From an uncultured Chromatiaceae bacterium (GTDB lineage: Bacteria; Pseudomonadota; Gammaproteobacteria; Enterobacterales; Alteromonadaceae): 62,398 nucleotides of DNA. The position numbers and the translations under genes are program-made. The notes under the pieces are model-generated. The model was not told where the DNA came from. It was given only the letters and a program-made list of their open reading frames with translations, and made no database searches. How positions within the stretch are numbered: position 1 is the first letter of the stretch; each line of letters opens with the position of its first letter. Shown here piece by piece: positions 27,686 through 36,762 of this stretch. The stretch is taken from NCBI GenBank assembly GCA_946482615.1, contig CAMLSF010000002.1:1-62398 (forward strand), read 5' to 3'.

Positions 27686-30076
27686 GTGTCGTATACAGGT
27701 TGTTTTCACTGCAATGAAGCCATACCGGCTGGTTCAGACTTTAGTCTTGTTATAGAGCAACAACCACGGCAATTTTGTTGCCCAGGCTGCTTAGCTGTCG
27801 CTGAAACCATTATCGACCAGGGCCTTGGCGATTATTATAAATTCCGCACTGCCCCTGCCAGCAAGGCACAGCTGGTGCCCGATCAACTGCAACTTCTCAA
27901 TTATGACAGCACCGAAGTGCTGGCGGATCTGACGCAACATAAAGAAAACCTGACTCAGATTGAATTATCCGTAAGCGGCATCAGTTGTGCAGCTTGTGCC
28001 TGGCTGATAGAAAAACAATTGCAAAAAAATCCGGCTATTCACAAAGTCAGTGTCAACTCCAGCACTGCACGTTGTCTGGTCAGTTGGGATGTAAAACAAC
28101 TCAAACTGAGCAAGCTGCTGAGCCTGATCAACAAGTTAGGTTATCAGGCATCGCCTTTTATGGCCGATCAGGAAGAGGCGGCTCAGCAGGCCGAATTACG
28201 CCGTTTTTTAAAGCGCCTGGCTGTGTCCGGTTTTATGAGTATGCAGGTCATGATGCTGGCCTTCGGCCTGTATTTTGGTGACTACACGGGTATAGAGCCT
28301 GAATTTGAAGGGTATTTACGCTGGATCAGTTTGTTCCTGACCACTCCTGTGGTGTTTTACAGCGCTAAACCTTTTACCTTAAGTGCCTGGCGCGCCATCA
28401 AAGGCCGTGAACTGAATATGGATGTGCCCGTCACCCTGGCCGTCTTTTACACCTTCCTCGCCTCAGCCTATGCCACTGTATTTGACACAGGCGAAGTCTA
28501 TTTTGAATCCGTGTGTATGTTTGTGTTTTTACTGCAACTGGGTAAGTTTTTTGAATTCCGCGCCAGAGCACAAGCCCGTTCAGCCACGGGCAACCTGCTA
28601 AAAATCATGCCTGTGTCTGCCCGACTGGTGCAAGGTGATGAACTGGTTCCTACCTCAGCCCGTCGTTTGGAAGCAGGCCAGGTGATACTGGTACAACCGG
28701 GCGAAACTATAGCTGCAGATGGCGTGGTGTTGTCAGGGCAAAGTTCGGTGGACGAATCTATGCTCACCGGTGAATACAAGGCCGTGAGTAAAGGCGCCGG
28801 TGATACCGTGATGGCAGGCAGCATCAATCATGATGGCGTGTTAAAAATTACCGTCCATCAGGCATTGGCGCATTCTCGTTTAGGTCAAATCATTGAACTG
28901 CAACAGCAGACGCTGAATCAAAAACCTCAGATAGTGGAAAAGACCACTAAGCTGGCGCGCTTTTTTATCCAACGTTTGTTGATCATCGCTTTAGGTACAT
29001 TTTTGGCCTGGTATTTCTGGCTGGATCAGGACAGAGCCTTTTGGGTCACTTTATCTGTATTGGTTGCCACCTGCCCCTGCGCTTTAACTCTGGCTACTCC
29101 TACTGCTATTACCTGTGCTTTAGCCCGGTTAAATCGCAAAGGCATTCTGATTAAAAATCAGCAGGTGCTGGAAATTTTGCCCCAGCTCAACTCTGTATTT
29201 TTCGATAAAACCGGCAGCCTGACTCAGGGCCGTTTTAGCATCCAGCGCATCCAGCTGCATCAGAGCCACTACAGCGAGCAGACACTGTTAGCTCTGATAG
29301 CCCGTATAGAGTCCTATTCTGAACACCCTATTGGCAAGGCCTTTTCGTCTTATCTGAACACTGATGTAAAAGTTGAGCAAGTGCAGGTGCATGTTGGCAG
29401 CGGTTTATCAGCACGCTGGATACAGCAGGATGGAACAGCCTCCGACGTTAAAGTGGGTAGCGCCGTTTTTGCAGGTGCAGAGAAAGAAAGCGCGGCAGCC
29501 GTCTGTTGCAGTGTTAACAATCAGCTGGTGCTCTCCGTTGACCTGTCGGATGCACTTCGCTCTGAAGTGCCAGCACTTGTTCAGGCCCTAAAGCAACGGG
29601 GTCTGACCCTATCTATGCTGACAGGCGATTCTTCTGCCCAAGTTGAAGAAGTACAACAGCAATTGCAGTTTGATCAGGTGTTTAAAGGCTGCAGCCCTGA
29701 GCAGAAAGTGGAACATATCCGTCAGGCTGTGGCACAAGGCGATAAAGTCTTGATGTTAGGTGATGGCATTAACGACAGTCCTTGTTTTCATGCCGCCCAT
29801 GTATCTGTGGCTCTGGATTCAGGCACGGATTTATCGAAAAATCAGGCCGATGTGGTATTACTGCACAATGATTTAAATTCAGTACAAGAACTGATTGAAG
29901 GCGCCGTATTGGCTCAGCGTATCGTCAAACAAAACCTGTGGTGGGCTGTAGGTTATAATCTGGTGATTATTCCTTTAGCCGTCGCTGGTTTTGTCTCACC
30001 TTACATCGCAGTCATTGGTATGTCGTTTAGTTCCATTTTGGTGGTATCTAACTCACTGAGGTTACTTAAAGCATGA
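27686..30076 (+). CDS. ccoI: Copper-exporting P1B ATPase CcoI/FixI
   Basis: CcoI moves copper across the inner membrane for insertion into the CuB site of CcoN. From the N-terminus it shows a Cys-rich region (FHCN, then CCPGC at 31-35), an HMA domain with C101-x-x-C104 (GISCAACAW), the actuator loop (SVDESMLTGE), the transport motif CPCALTLATP, the phosphorylation motif DKTGSLTQG and MLGDGINDSPC. At 796 aa it is the expected length. The start is GTG at 27686, two nt after fixH. It overlaps ccoS by 4 nt. Confidence 0.95.
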   Translation: MSYTGCFHCNEAIPAGSDFSLVIEQQPRQFCCPGCLAVAETIIDQGLGDYYKFRTAPASKAQLVPDQLQLLNYDSTEVLADLTQHKENLTQIELSVSGISCAACAWLIEKQLQKNPAIHKVSVNSSTARCLVSWDVKQLKLSKLLSLINKLGYQASPFMADQEEAAQQAELRRFLKRLAVSGFMSMQVMMLAFGLYFGDYTGIEPEFEGYLRWISLFLTTPVVFYSAKPFTLSAWRAIKGRELNMDVPVTLAVFYTFLASAYATVFDTGEVYFESVCMFVFLLQLGKFFEFRARAQARSATGNLLKIMPVSARLVQGDELVPTSARRLEAGQVILVQPGETIAADGVVLSGQSSVDESMLTGEYKAVSKGAGDTVMAGSINHDGVLKITVHQALAHSRLGQIIELQQQTLNQKPQIVEKTTKLARFFIQRLLIIALGTFLAWYFWLDQDRAFWVTLSVLVATCPCALTLATPTAITCALARLNRKGILIKNQQVLEILPQLNSVFFDKTGSLTQGRFSIQRIQLHQSHYSEQTLLALIARIESYSEHPIGKAFSSYLNTDVKVEQVQVHVGSGLSARWIQQDGTASDVKVGSAVFAGAEKESAAAVCCSVNNQLVLSVDLSDALRSEVPALVQALKQRGLTLSMLTGDSSAQVEEVQQQLQFDQVFKGCSPEQKVEHIRQAVAQGDKVLMLGDGINDSPCFHAAHVSVALDSGTDLSKNQADVVLLHNDLNSVQELIEGAVLAQRIVKQNLWWAVGYNLVIIPLAVAGFVSPYIAVIGMSFSSILVVSNSLRLLKA

Positions 30077-30261
30077 GTATTATTTATGTACTGATCCCCA
30101 TTGCGATACTTTTTGTTTGTATCGGCCTTGGCATTTTTTTCTGGGCAGTGCGCAGCCGTCAGTTTGACGACTTAAACAAAGAAGGCATGAGCATTTTATT
30201 TGAGGAGGAAAAAAAATCAGTCTCCTCAGAAGACAATCCTGAGAAACAACCTCCTCAATGA
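30073..30261 (+). CDS. ccoS: cbb3 oxidase maturation protein CcoS
   Basis: This 62-aa protein has one transmembrane helix (about 3-26) and a family-typical segment WAVRSRQFDDLNKEG. CcoS is needed for cofactor insertion into CcoN. ATGA-type overlaps join it to ccoI in front and the TauE-like gene behind, so translation is coupled. Confidence 0.92.
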   Translation: MSIIYVLIPIAILFVCIGLGIFFWAVRSRQFDDLNKEGMSILFEEEKKSVSSEDNPEKQPPQ

Positions 30262-30944
30262 ATCAGGAACTTGTACTGAATCTGCTGGCTGCACTGAGTA
30301 TCGGCTTTTTAGGCAGCAGTCATTGTTTGGTGATGTGCGGCGGTATCGCCAGCGCCTTGCAACTTTCCATGCCACAACTGAATCTGTTACAACAGCTGAA
30401 ACTGCAGTTGATGCTTAGTCTGGGTCGTTTAACGACTTACAGTGTTTTAGGAGCATTGACAGGGGCCTTTGGCGCAGCAGTGTTGGTTAAACTGGGCATC
30501 AGTTTATTCTGGCTGAAGTTACTGGCCGGTCTGATGCTGCTCCTGATGGCTTTTTACGTCGCCCGTCTTTGGTTTGCCCTGACTCTGCTGGAAAAACTGG
30601 GGTCGGCTTTATGGCGAAAAATTCAACCTTACGCCAAAACCCTGTTACCTCTGGATAGCAGCCCAAAAGCCTTAGCTTATGGTCTGTGTTGGGGCTTTTT
30701 ACCTTGTGGCCTGGTGTACAGCAGCTTAGGCTGGAGTCTGGCCAGTGGCAGCGCCTGGCAAGGGGCATTATTGATGTTCGCTTTTGGCCTTGGCACTTTA
30801 CCTGCTATGCTGGCGGTCGGCAGTTTTGCCCGCAGCCTGAGTCGATTTAAGAACAAAAACTGGGTCCGATCCAGCGCGGCTCTTCTGTTGGCCTTGTATG
30901 CACTTTACACTATAGCTATTGCAATAGCGCCACGACTTTTCTAA
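30258..30944 (+). CDS. Sulfite exporter TauE/SafE-like (UreH-like) membrane protein
   Basis: This 228-aa integral membrane protein has about six helices. It opens with a GFLGSSHCLVMCGGI block and has CWGFLPCGLVYSSLGW in the second half. These Cys-Gly repeats are typical of the UreH-like branch found next to ccoS and fnr. Relatives are thought to handle copper or other metals for cbb3 assembly, but the substrate is not established. It overlaps ccoS by 4 nt. Confidence 0.85.
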   Translation: MNQELVLNLLAALSIGFLGSSHCLVMCGGIASALQLSMPQLNLLQQLKLQLMLSLGRLTTYSVLGALTGAFGAAVLVKLGISLFWLKLLAGLMLLLMAFYVARLWFALTLLEKLGSALWRKIQPYAKTLLPLDSSPKALAYGLCWGFLPCGLVYSSLGWSLASGSAWQGALLMFAFGLGTLPAMLAVGSFARSLSRFKNKNWVRSSAALLLALYALYTIAIAIAPRLF

Positions 30945-30960
30945 GCTGGGAAAGTCGTCT
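30932..30960 (+). repeat. Hairpin at the end of the TauE-like gene
   Basis: ACGACTTTTC and GGAAAGTCGT form a 10-bp stem (one G-U pair, loop TAAGCTG) over the stop codon of the TauE-like gene. It is followed by CTTTAAGG, which holds the fnr ribosome binding site. There is no clear T tract, so it may control mRNA end formation or fnr translation rather than stop transcription. Confidence 0.45.
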
Positions 30961-30974
30961 TTAAGGAATATTTT

Positions 30975-31691
30975 ATGTCCGGTTCAAATTTAAGTTGCCA
31001 ACATTGCGGTTTTAGCCAGCTTTGCCTGCCTTTTACATTAAATAATGCCGAACTGGATACGCTGGACGATATTATCGAGCGTAAAAAGCCTCTGCACAAA
31101 GGTGACTTTTTAATTGAAGCCGGCACAGCCCTGCATTCTTTGTACGCTGTGCGTAGTGGGTCTTTCAAAACCTTTACCCTAACCGAATCCGGTGAAGAGC
31201 AAATCACAGGCTTCCATTTACCAGGTGATGTCATAGGTTTTGATGCCATAGGTGAACAACAGCACCCCAGTTTTGCTCAGGCGTTGGAAACCGCTATGGT
31301 TTGTGAAATCCCTTACAGCCAGATGGATCAGCTGATGGGTGAACTACCCAAACTACGCCAGCAGATGATGCGTCTGATGAGTCAGGATATCAGTGGTGAC
31401 CAACAAATGTTGTTGTTACTCAACCGCAAGAATGCGGAAGAGAAACTGGCAGCCTTTTTAACCAACTTGTCTCACCGCTTCGCCAACCGGGGTTTTTCCA
31501 AAAAAGAGTTCCGTTTAAGTATGACCCGCGGCGAAATAGGTAACTATTTAGGCCTGACGGTTGAAACTATTAGCCGTTTATTAGGTCGATTCCATAAGGA
31601 CAACTTAATACAAGTCGATGGCAAGCTGATTTGTATCAGTGATCCGGACACGTTAAGTAAACTGGCTGGTGGCTCCGCTATAGCCCGCTGA
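30975..31691 (+). CDS. fnr: Anaerobic regulator FNR (EtrA)
   Basis: FNR senses oxygen with a [4Fe-4S] cluster and regulates anaerobic and microaerobic genes. The four ligands are present: C8, C11, C17 and C110. A CRP-type beta barrel (about 25-140) precedes the helix-turn-helix [18 protein letters not shown], whose E..SR matches the TTGAT-reading helix of the family. Its 238 aa are near E. coli FNR. It lies 30 nt after the cbb3 assembly genes, and a role in controlling them is likely, although I found no clean FNR box at ccoN. Confidence 0.95.
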   Translation: MSGSNLSCQHCGFSQLCLPFTLNNAELDTLDDIIERKKPLHKGDFLIEAGTALHSLYAVRSGSFKTFTLTESGEEQITGFHLPGDVIGFDAIGEQQHPSFAQALETAMVCEIPYSQMDQLMGELPKLRQQMMRLMSQDISGDQQMLLLLNRKNAEEKLAAFLTNLSHRFANRGFSKKEFRLSMTRGEIGNYLGLTVETISRLLGRFHKDNLIQVDGKLICISDPDTLSKLAGGSAIAR

Positions 31692-31832
31692 CAGATCGGC
31701 AGACCCAAAGTACAGTTGCAACAAGGCAACAGCTACCAAGGGTTTTATTGATCCAGCACAAGGACTTATCAGCCTACCTTCGCTACCTTGGCTACACTTA
31801 CAGGGTAAGCCTTAGCTTAGCAGGAGCATGAT

Positions 31833-32765
31833 ATGACCTTATATCCTAAAGTACTGGTAGTTCTGGACCCTTCAGTGGCTGAACAAAAAGCGCTGACCCG
31901 GGCTGTTGAACTGGCCAAACTGCAAGACTGCCGACTAACGGCCTTTTTGTCGATTTACGACTTTTCCTATGAAATGACCACTATGTTATCCGGTGAAGAG
32001 CGGGAGTCGATGCGCCAGGCCGTGATCAACGACAGAGAGCTCTGGATCAGCGAAATGGTTGAGGAGTACAGGGAACAGGGCCTGAATATAGATATTCAGG
32101 TGGTCTGGCACAACAGGCCTTTTGAAGCCATAGTGCAGGCCGTGCTGGAAAAAGAATACGATCTGGTGATCAAAGGCACCCATGATCACGATGTACTCAA
32201 ATCGATGATTTTTACCCCAACCGACTGGCATATTTTGCGTAAGTGCCCCTGCCCTGTGTTGCTGGTGAAAGACCATGAATGGCCTGAACATGGCAATATA
32301 GTAGCTGCGGTCAATGCCGGTAGTGAGCAGACCCACCATAGTTCGCTGAATCAGCGCATTATTCAGCAGTCCAAGCAGCTTGCAGCCCTGCTTAACAGCA
32401 GAGTGCAACTGGTCAATGCCTTCCCCGGTACTCCTGTGAATATCGCCATTGAAATTCCGGAATTTAATCCGCAGGAATACAATCAAACCATGAAAACCCA
32501 CCATCTGGAAGCAGTGCAAAAGCTGGCGTTGGAATTTGAACTGCCCTTAGTCCAGACTCATGTGCAGGAAGGCATGCCAGAAGATGTGATCCCCAAATTA
32601 GCCCAACAACTGGACGCCGAAATGGTAGTGATAGGCACTATAGGCCGCACTGGTTTGTCCGCAGCCATCATAGGCAATACTGCAGAGCATGTAATAGACA
32701 GGCTGGATTGTGATGTATTGGCAGTCAAACCTGCAGGTTTTATTTGCCCACTGGCAAAACATTAA
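31833..32765 (+). CDS. uspE: Universal stress protein UspE
   Basis: UspE is a soluble protein with two tandem USP domains (about 1-150 and 165-305), 310 aa in all. The second domain has the nucleotide-loop-like GTIGRTGLSAAIIGNTAEHV; the first has a degenerate version (GTHDHDVLKSMIF). In E. coli uspE is also next to fnr and is linked to motility, adhesion and stress survival. It ends just before a strong hairpin that separates it from ttcA. Confidence 0.93.
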   Translation: MTLYPKVLVVLDPSVAEQKALTRAVELAKLQDCRLTAFLSIYDFSYEMTTMLSGEERESMRQAVINDRELWISEMVEEYREQGLNIDIQVVWHNRPFEAIVQAVLEKEYDLVIKGTHDHDVLKSMIFTPTDWHILRKCPCPVLLVKDHEWPEHGNIVAAVNAGSEQTHHSSLNQRIIQQSKQLAALLNSRVQLVNAFPGTPVNIAIEIPEFNPQEYNQTMKTHHLEAVQKLALEFELPLVQTHVQEGMPEDVIPKLAQQLDAEMVVIGTIGRTGLSAAIIGNTAEHVIDRLDCDVLAVKPAGFICPLAKH

Positions 32766-32785
32766 ATTCCGCAGGCTACAAAGCT

Positions 32786-32817
32786 GGCGCGTAGTTGGTT
32801 ATACTACGCGCCATTTT
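32786..32817 (+). terminator. Terminator between uspE and ttcA
   Basis: A perfect 10-bp stem, GGCGCGTAGT / ACTACGCGCC, with a 7-nt loop is followed by ATTTTT. It should end uspE transcription, which implies a separate ttcA promoter or read-through. Confidence 0.8.
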
Positions 32818-32836
32818 TCCCCGGGGTCGTTGTTTT

Positions 32837-33757
32837 ATGTCACATGCAGCTGAAGCCAAAGCACAATATAACCTGAATAAATTACACAAGCGCCTGCGTC
32901 GTGGCGTTGGTCAGGCTATTGCCGACTTTAATATGATCGAAGATGGCGACAAAGTGATGGTGTGTTTGTCCGGCGGTAAGGACAGCTATACTTTGCTGGA
33001 TATACTGTTGAATTTGCAACAATCAGCCCCTATTCAATTTTCGATCGTAGCCGTGAATCTCGATCAAAAACAACCGGGTTTTCCAGCCGATGTTCTGCCC
33101 GGTTATTTAACTCGTATTGGGGTAGATTTTCAGATAGTCACTGAAGATACCTACTCTATTGTCAAAGAAAAAATTCCGGAAGGCAAAACCACCTGTTCTT
33201 TGTGCTCTCGCCTGCGCCGCGGCATTTTGTACCGCACAGCCAAAGAGTTGGGGGCGACTAAAATTGCCTTAGGCCACCACCGCGACGACATGATTGAAAC
33301 CATGTTTTTAAATATGTTTTACGGTGGCAAGATGAAGTCGATGCCGGCTAAACTGATCAGCGACAACGGCGAACATATAGTGATCCGTCCATTGGCTTAC
33401 TGCCGGGAAAAAGACATCGAAAAATATTCGATTGCCCGCCAGTTCCCAATCATTCCTTGTAACTTATGTGGTTCTCAGGATGGTTTACAACGTCAGGTGG
33501 TAAAAGAAATGCTGCAGGATTGGGACAAACGCTTCCCGGGCCGCATCGAAACCATGTTTCAGGCCATGCAGAACATTGTGCCTTCTCATATGATTGACAA
33601 AAATCTGTTTGATTTTGCCGGCATCACTAAAGACAGCCCTTTAGCTGTGGAAGGTGATATGGCCTTTGATAAACCTGATGTGCCAAAAATACCAGTGGGC
33701 CTGCTGCAGGATGAAGAAGAACCTGCAGCAGCTGTTCAGTTCGTTGAACTGCTGTAG
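32837..33757 (+). CDS. ttcA: tRNA 2-thiocytidine biosynthesis protein TtcA
   Basis: TtcA thiolates C32 of certain tRNAs using a [4Fe-4S] cluster. The PP-loop SGGKDS lies at 45-50, and the Fe-S cysteines are C120 and C123 (CSLC) plus the later CNLC. Start 32837 ([15 protein letters not shown]) fits the family; a frame 14 codons longer would start inside the terminator hairpin. It is 306 aa. It is a usual companion of fnr and uspE in gammaproteobacteria. Confidence 0.94.
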   Translation: MSHAAEAKAQYNLNKLHKRLRRGVGQAIADFNMIEDGDKVMVCLSGGKDSYTLLDILLNLQQSAPIQFSIVAVNLDQKQPGFPADVLPGYLTRIGVDFQIVTEDTYSIVKEKIPEGKTTCSLCSRLRRGILYRTAKELGATKIALGHHRDDMIETMFLNMFYGGKMKSMPAKLISDNGEHIVIRPLAYCREKDIEKYSIARQFPIIPCNLCGSQDGLQRQVVKEMLQDWDKRFPGRIETMFQAMQNIVPSHMIDKNLFDFAGITKDSPLAVEGDMAFDKPDVPKIPVGLLQDEEEPAAAVQFVELL

Positions 33758-33778
33758 GGGATGGGTTTATCCCATCCC
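33758..33778. repeat. Short hairpin after ttcA
   Basis: GGGATGGG / CCCATCCC with loop TTTAT starts immediately after the ttcA stop. There is no T tract. A second, better terminator for this direction lies at 33849-33874. Confidence 0.5.
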
Positions 33779-33827
33779 GTCTAAAATCCCACTCCAATGC
33801 CAGACAGGGAGCATATTTCGCCAGTCA

Positions 33828-34373
33828 TTAGCGTTTATTAAACTCATTAAAGAGCAGCATCAGCTGCTCTTTTTCATCGATAAATCCTGTTTGTTGCAGT
33901 AATTCCATCACCACTTCTGCTGTACACAAGGCCCCTTCTTTTTGATTACGCCGGAGTTTGTATAAGGATGGCGAATCAGCTTTGATGGCAAGACGGTAAC
34001 AAGACTGCAAATAAGAACTTTGTCTGAGCATTTTAGCCGCTTCCTGCCAGGTGGCATCCAACAAAACCCAGTGTTTGACAGATTCATTCAGTCGAGTGGG
34101 CAGCTCTGTAATAGCCAGGCTATTTTGAGGCTGATATTGGCCTTGCTGCAGCAAATAACAGGCTTGGACTGTATCCGCTTGCAAGGGATAAACTAAGCCC
34201 AGCTGCTGCTTCTCAGATAAAGCTAATAACCTTGGATCCGCAGCTTTGCGTTGCCATTCAATCACCTCAACCCTGATCTTTAGTGAAGCTGAAAGTGCCT
34301 GCACCACTAAAGCGCCTGTGTTGGTGCTTTTCTGCAACTCTCTGCTGTGGCTGAGCAGATAAAGCACCAACAT
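33828..34373 (-). CDS. DTW domain protein (tRNA-uridine aminocarboxypropyltransferase family)
   Basis: DTW proteins such as TapT add a 3-amino-3-carboxypropyl group to tRNA uridine using S-adenosylmethionine. The family blocks are visible: a STNTG motif near 17-21, the DTW core as DATWQEAAKML near 105-115, and LRRNQKEGALCTAEVV. The 181-aa form lacks the N-terminal zinc-binding Cys cluster seen in E. coli TapT, and no Cys-rich stretch lies in frame upstream. It may be the short paralogous branch. It starts 5 nt after the DUF2987 gene. Confidence 0.8.
   Translation of the reverse strand: MLVLYLLSHSRELQKSTNTGALVVQALSASLKIRVEVIEWQRKAADPRLLALSEKQQLGLVYPLQADTVQACYLLQQGQYQPQNSLAITELPTRLNESVKHWVLLDATWQEAAKMLRQSSYLQSCYRLAIKADSPSLYKLRRNQKEGALCTAEVVMELLQQTGFIDEKEQLMLLFNEFNKR
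33849..33874 (+). terminator. Terminator-like hairpin inside the opposing DTW gene
   Basis: AAAGAGCAGC and GCTGCTCTTT form a perfect 10-bp stem with loop ATCA, followed by two further T residues. It reads as a terminator for ttcA on the plus strand, yet it lies in the last coding codons of the minus-strand DTW gene. Confidence 0.55.
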
Positions 34374-34378
34374 TTGAT

Positions 34379-35029
34379 TTAAGGCTGCTGCAGTAAAGGA
34401 GTGGCGTGGTCCGGCACTTTAGAAAACCTGACTGTTGCCGTATCAGCTAAAGATTCAGGTAAAAATAGTCGGCAACGATTTTGTTCACACAACAGCTGCT
34501 GACTCAAAGCCGCATCAGAACTTTGCGCTACCACTTCAGAAGCAAAATGCACTGTTAACCCTGACACTTCAGGCAACCAGTATTTGCCCCACCCGGCCAA
34601 TGAATCTAAAAGCTCGTCAAACTGGCCCTGTAACTTCCTCAGTTGAGCCACAGTAGCTTGTTGCGGCACAGGCATCTTACTGCGTAGTTTAAAATTTAAA
34701 TCGCAGGCCTCTGCACCTTCAGGTTGCTTCAGAACTATCAGCGCTTTTTGTGCATTTAGCATCAGATCAAAAGGCAGCATCAGCTCACCATTGCCGGCTA
34801 TGGTTAAAGGAGCTTCAGAAATATCTGTGGTAATTAAAGCTTTATCTACACTACAAACTTCATTGGTACCGGCTTTTTGCAGCACAAAAGCCAGAGTGAT
34901 GTCACTGAATTCGACCTTTTCGCTCTTTTTCATCCGGGCGTAAAAGCCATCGTAATTAAATACGGTATCAGCCAGCGCTGAACCAGTAAAAGCAACCAGC
35001 AGGCTGGCCAGAACATAAGATTTCATCAT
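34379..35029 (-). CDS. DUF2987 family periplasmic protein
   Basis: The 216-aa product has a Sec signal peptide (MMKSYVLASLLVAFTGSALA). The mature domain has four Cys residues spaced for two disulfides. It matches what I know of DUF2987, a family of unknown function found in Shewanella and Vibrio. Its ATG overlaps the stop of the Bax-like gene (TAATG), so the two are coupled. A role in the envelope is all that can be inferred. Confidence 0.75.
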   Translation of the reverse strand: MMKSYVLASLLVAFTGSALADTVFNYDGFYARMKKSEKVEFSDITLAFVLQKAGTNEVCSVDKALITTDISEAPLTIAGNGELMLPFDLMLNAQKALIVLKQPEGAEACDLNFKLRSKMPVPQQATVAQLRKLQGQFDELLDSLAGWGKYWLPEVSGLTVHFASEVVAQSSDAALSQQLLCEQNRCRLFLPESLADTATVRFSKVPDHATPLLQQP

Positions 35030-35889
35030 TAGCTGTCTATATGTTTAGTATTAGCTTTGAGCATGGTGTGGATCTCTTTGACGTAATCCATACCTCGTTC
35101 TGAATACCGGCTCAACCCTGCGACCAGATGATGCCCGGCTACGTCGCCCTCAGCGCGGCGTTTTGCTCTGAGCTGGCGTAAATCTTCATACACATAAAAA
35201 GTATTGAGGTTATAAAAGTAACTGTTGATCGCAGCAGCTACATGAGGAAACACCGCCACTTCATGGTATTTACCCGCACTGCGTTTTTGTGGTACTACAC
35301 CACAACCTGCCTTAAAACACCATTGGCCAAAGAAGTTATAAGCTTCTAAAGCAAAACGACTACTGCCCCAGCCTGATTCTTTGGCAGCCTGGATCAAGAC
35401 TAAATCAGCAGGTATGACATCAACCCGACTGAGCAACAAACGAAAACCTTGCGCATCGACCTCGGGGTAGTCTAATTTGAACTCATCGTACAGGCTGTAA
35501 ATAAAGGCATATTCTTCGACTGTCAGCTCCTGCAGTTGCTGTTTTTGTTGCACTTCAATGATTTGCTGGCGAATATGCAACAATCTGGCGTTTTCACGTT
35601 CGATAAAAGGCAACAGATAATCAAAGAATGCCTTTTTCTTCTCAACCACATCTTTGTACTGCTCAAAGTCGGGCACTGGGAGTAACTCTGGCATAGCGAC
35701 AGGATAAGCCAGGCGCTTTAATAACTTGCGTTGATCCGCTGCATCCAGAGACTCCAGCTTTGATGGCATTTGCCAATCTGCTAATGAAGCAATGTCTTCA
35801 ACAGGAGCAGGCTTAAGCCAGGGGTAAGCTGCGGCATAAAGCACCACTCCCCAAAACACCAACCAAAAGCTCAATTCTGTCTTTTTCAT
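35029..35889 (-). CDS. Bax-like glucosaminidase domain protein
   Basis: The 286-aa protein has one N-terminal signal-anchor helix (about 6-24) and a C-terminal mannosyl-glycoprotein endo-beta-N-acetylglucosaminidase domain. Landmarks are LVLIQAAKESGWGSSRFALEA (catalytic Glu in KES), NFFGQWCF and SYFYNLNTFYVYEDLR. This is the layout of E. coli Bax. It should cleave peptidoglycan from the periplasmic face. Start 35889 has AGGG upstream; the frame extends 64 codons further without signal or similarity. First of three coupled genes. Confidence 0.85.
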   Translation of the reverse strand: MKKTELSFWLVFWGVVLYAAAYPWLKPAPVEDIASLADWQMPSKLESLDAADQRKLLKRLAYPVAMPELLPVPDFEQYKDVVEKKKAFFDYLLPFIERENARLLHIRQQIIEVQQKQQLQELTVEEYAFIYSLYDEFKLDYPEVDAQGFRLLLSRVDVIPADLVLIQAAKESGWGSSRFALEAYNFFGQWCFKAGCGVVPQKRSAGKYHEVAVFPHVAAAINSYFYNLNTFYVYEDLRQLRAKRRAEGDVAGHHLVAGLSRYSERGMDYVKEIHTMLKANTKHIDS

Positions 35890-36114
35890 GCAATACCCTG
35901 AATTCGCCTTTCTCCGATCCCTTTGCCGGGATCTGTACCAAGGACACAACAATGGCGCGTATTCTAACCAGATCCGATGGTAGTTTCGACCACAAATTGG
36001 TCGAAATGATAAGCCGCCTGCAGAGCACAATGCGTAAGTCAATGTTTTTAAATGAAAAATCAAGTGGCAAGAAAACTGCATACTCTGCTATAACAATGAA
36101 AAAAGGAGTATAAC

Positions 36115-36747
36115 ATGCGTCAACTTAGTTTAATTTCTGCTCTGGTTATGGCTTTGTCTGCAACAACTGCAATGGCAGAGGATGTTAAAGTATTGGAAAA
36201 AGTCATAGATGCCAAAAGTTTCTCCAAACTGGTGCTGGAAGTGCCAGTGGGCGAAATCAATATCAAAGCAGCAAAAGGCTCTGACATCAGTTTAGTCGTA
36301 GAACTCGAGCCAGACGAAGACTGGTTAGGCCGCAGCAGCGATTTGTCTGATGCCCAAATCAGCGTAAAGGAAAATGGAACGACCTTAAAGTTAAAGGTCG
36401 ATTTGGACGATGACGACGACATAGAACAAAACTGGACTGTGACTATGCCAGCAGAAATGGCGGCGTCCTTTAATCTGGGTGTAGGTTCTGTGGAAGTTGA
36501 CGATCTGGTTTCAGATATCAATGTAGATGTTGGTGTCGGCGAAGTGGATATTTCGGTTAATACCAGTTTGTATGAGTCAATTAAGCTGGACGCCGGTGTA
36601 GGTGATACCTCGATAAAAGGCGGTAAAGGCCGGTATGAGCGTGATCAGGTGTTGGTCACAAGTTCGAGCCAGTTGCATGGTGAAGGTAAAAAAGAGCTGG
36701 AAGCCAATGTAGGTGTAGGTGATATAGAAGTCCGTGATAACCAGTAA
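36115..36747 (+). CDS. Periplasmic DUF4097-like beta-helix protein
   Basis: The 210-aa product has a Sec signal peptide (MRQLSLISALVMALSATTAMA). The mature part consists of short beta repeats with recurring V-G-V-G and D-V-G turns (VPVGEINIKA, LGVGSVEVDD, DVGVGEVDIS, DAGVGDTSIK, NVGVGDIEVR), as in DUF4097/GIN-type right-handed beta-helices. An Asp run (DDDDD) is near 100. Function is not known. AAAGGAG precedes the ATG. It ends 15 nt from the convergent LRAT-like gene. Confidence 0.75.
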   Translation: MRQLSLISALVMALSATTAMAEDVKVLEKVIDAKSFSKLVLEVPVGEINIKAAKGSDISLVVELEPDEDWLGRSSDLSDAQISVKENGTTLKLKVDLDDDDDIEQNWTVTMPAEMAASFNLGVGSVEVDDLVSDINVDVGVGEVDISVNTSLYESIKLDAGVGDTSIKGGKGRYERDQVLVTSSSQLHGEGKKELEANVGVGDIEVRDNQ

Positions 36748-36762
36748 ATGGGTCTGGAACGT

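Noticed and set aside
31748..31761. FNR-like box TTGATCCAGCACAA upstream of uspE
   Set aside because: The left half is perfect but the right half keeps only three of five bases. It is too weak to list as a site.
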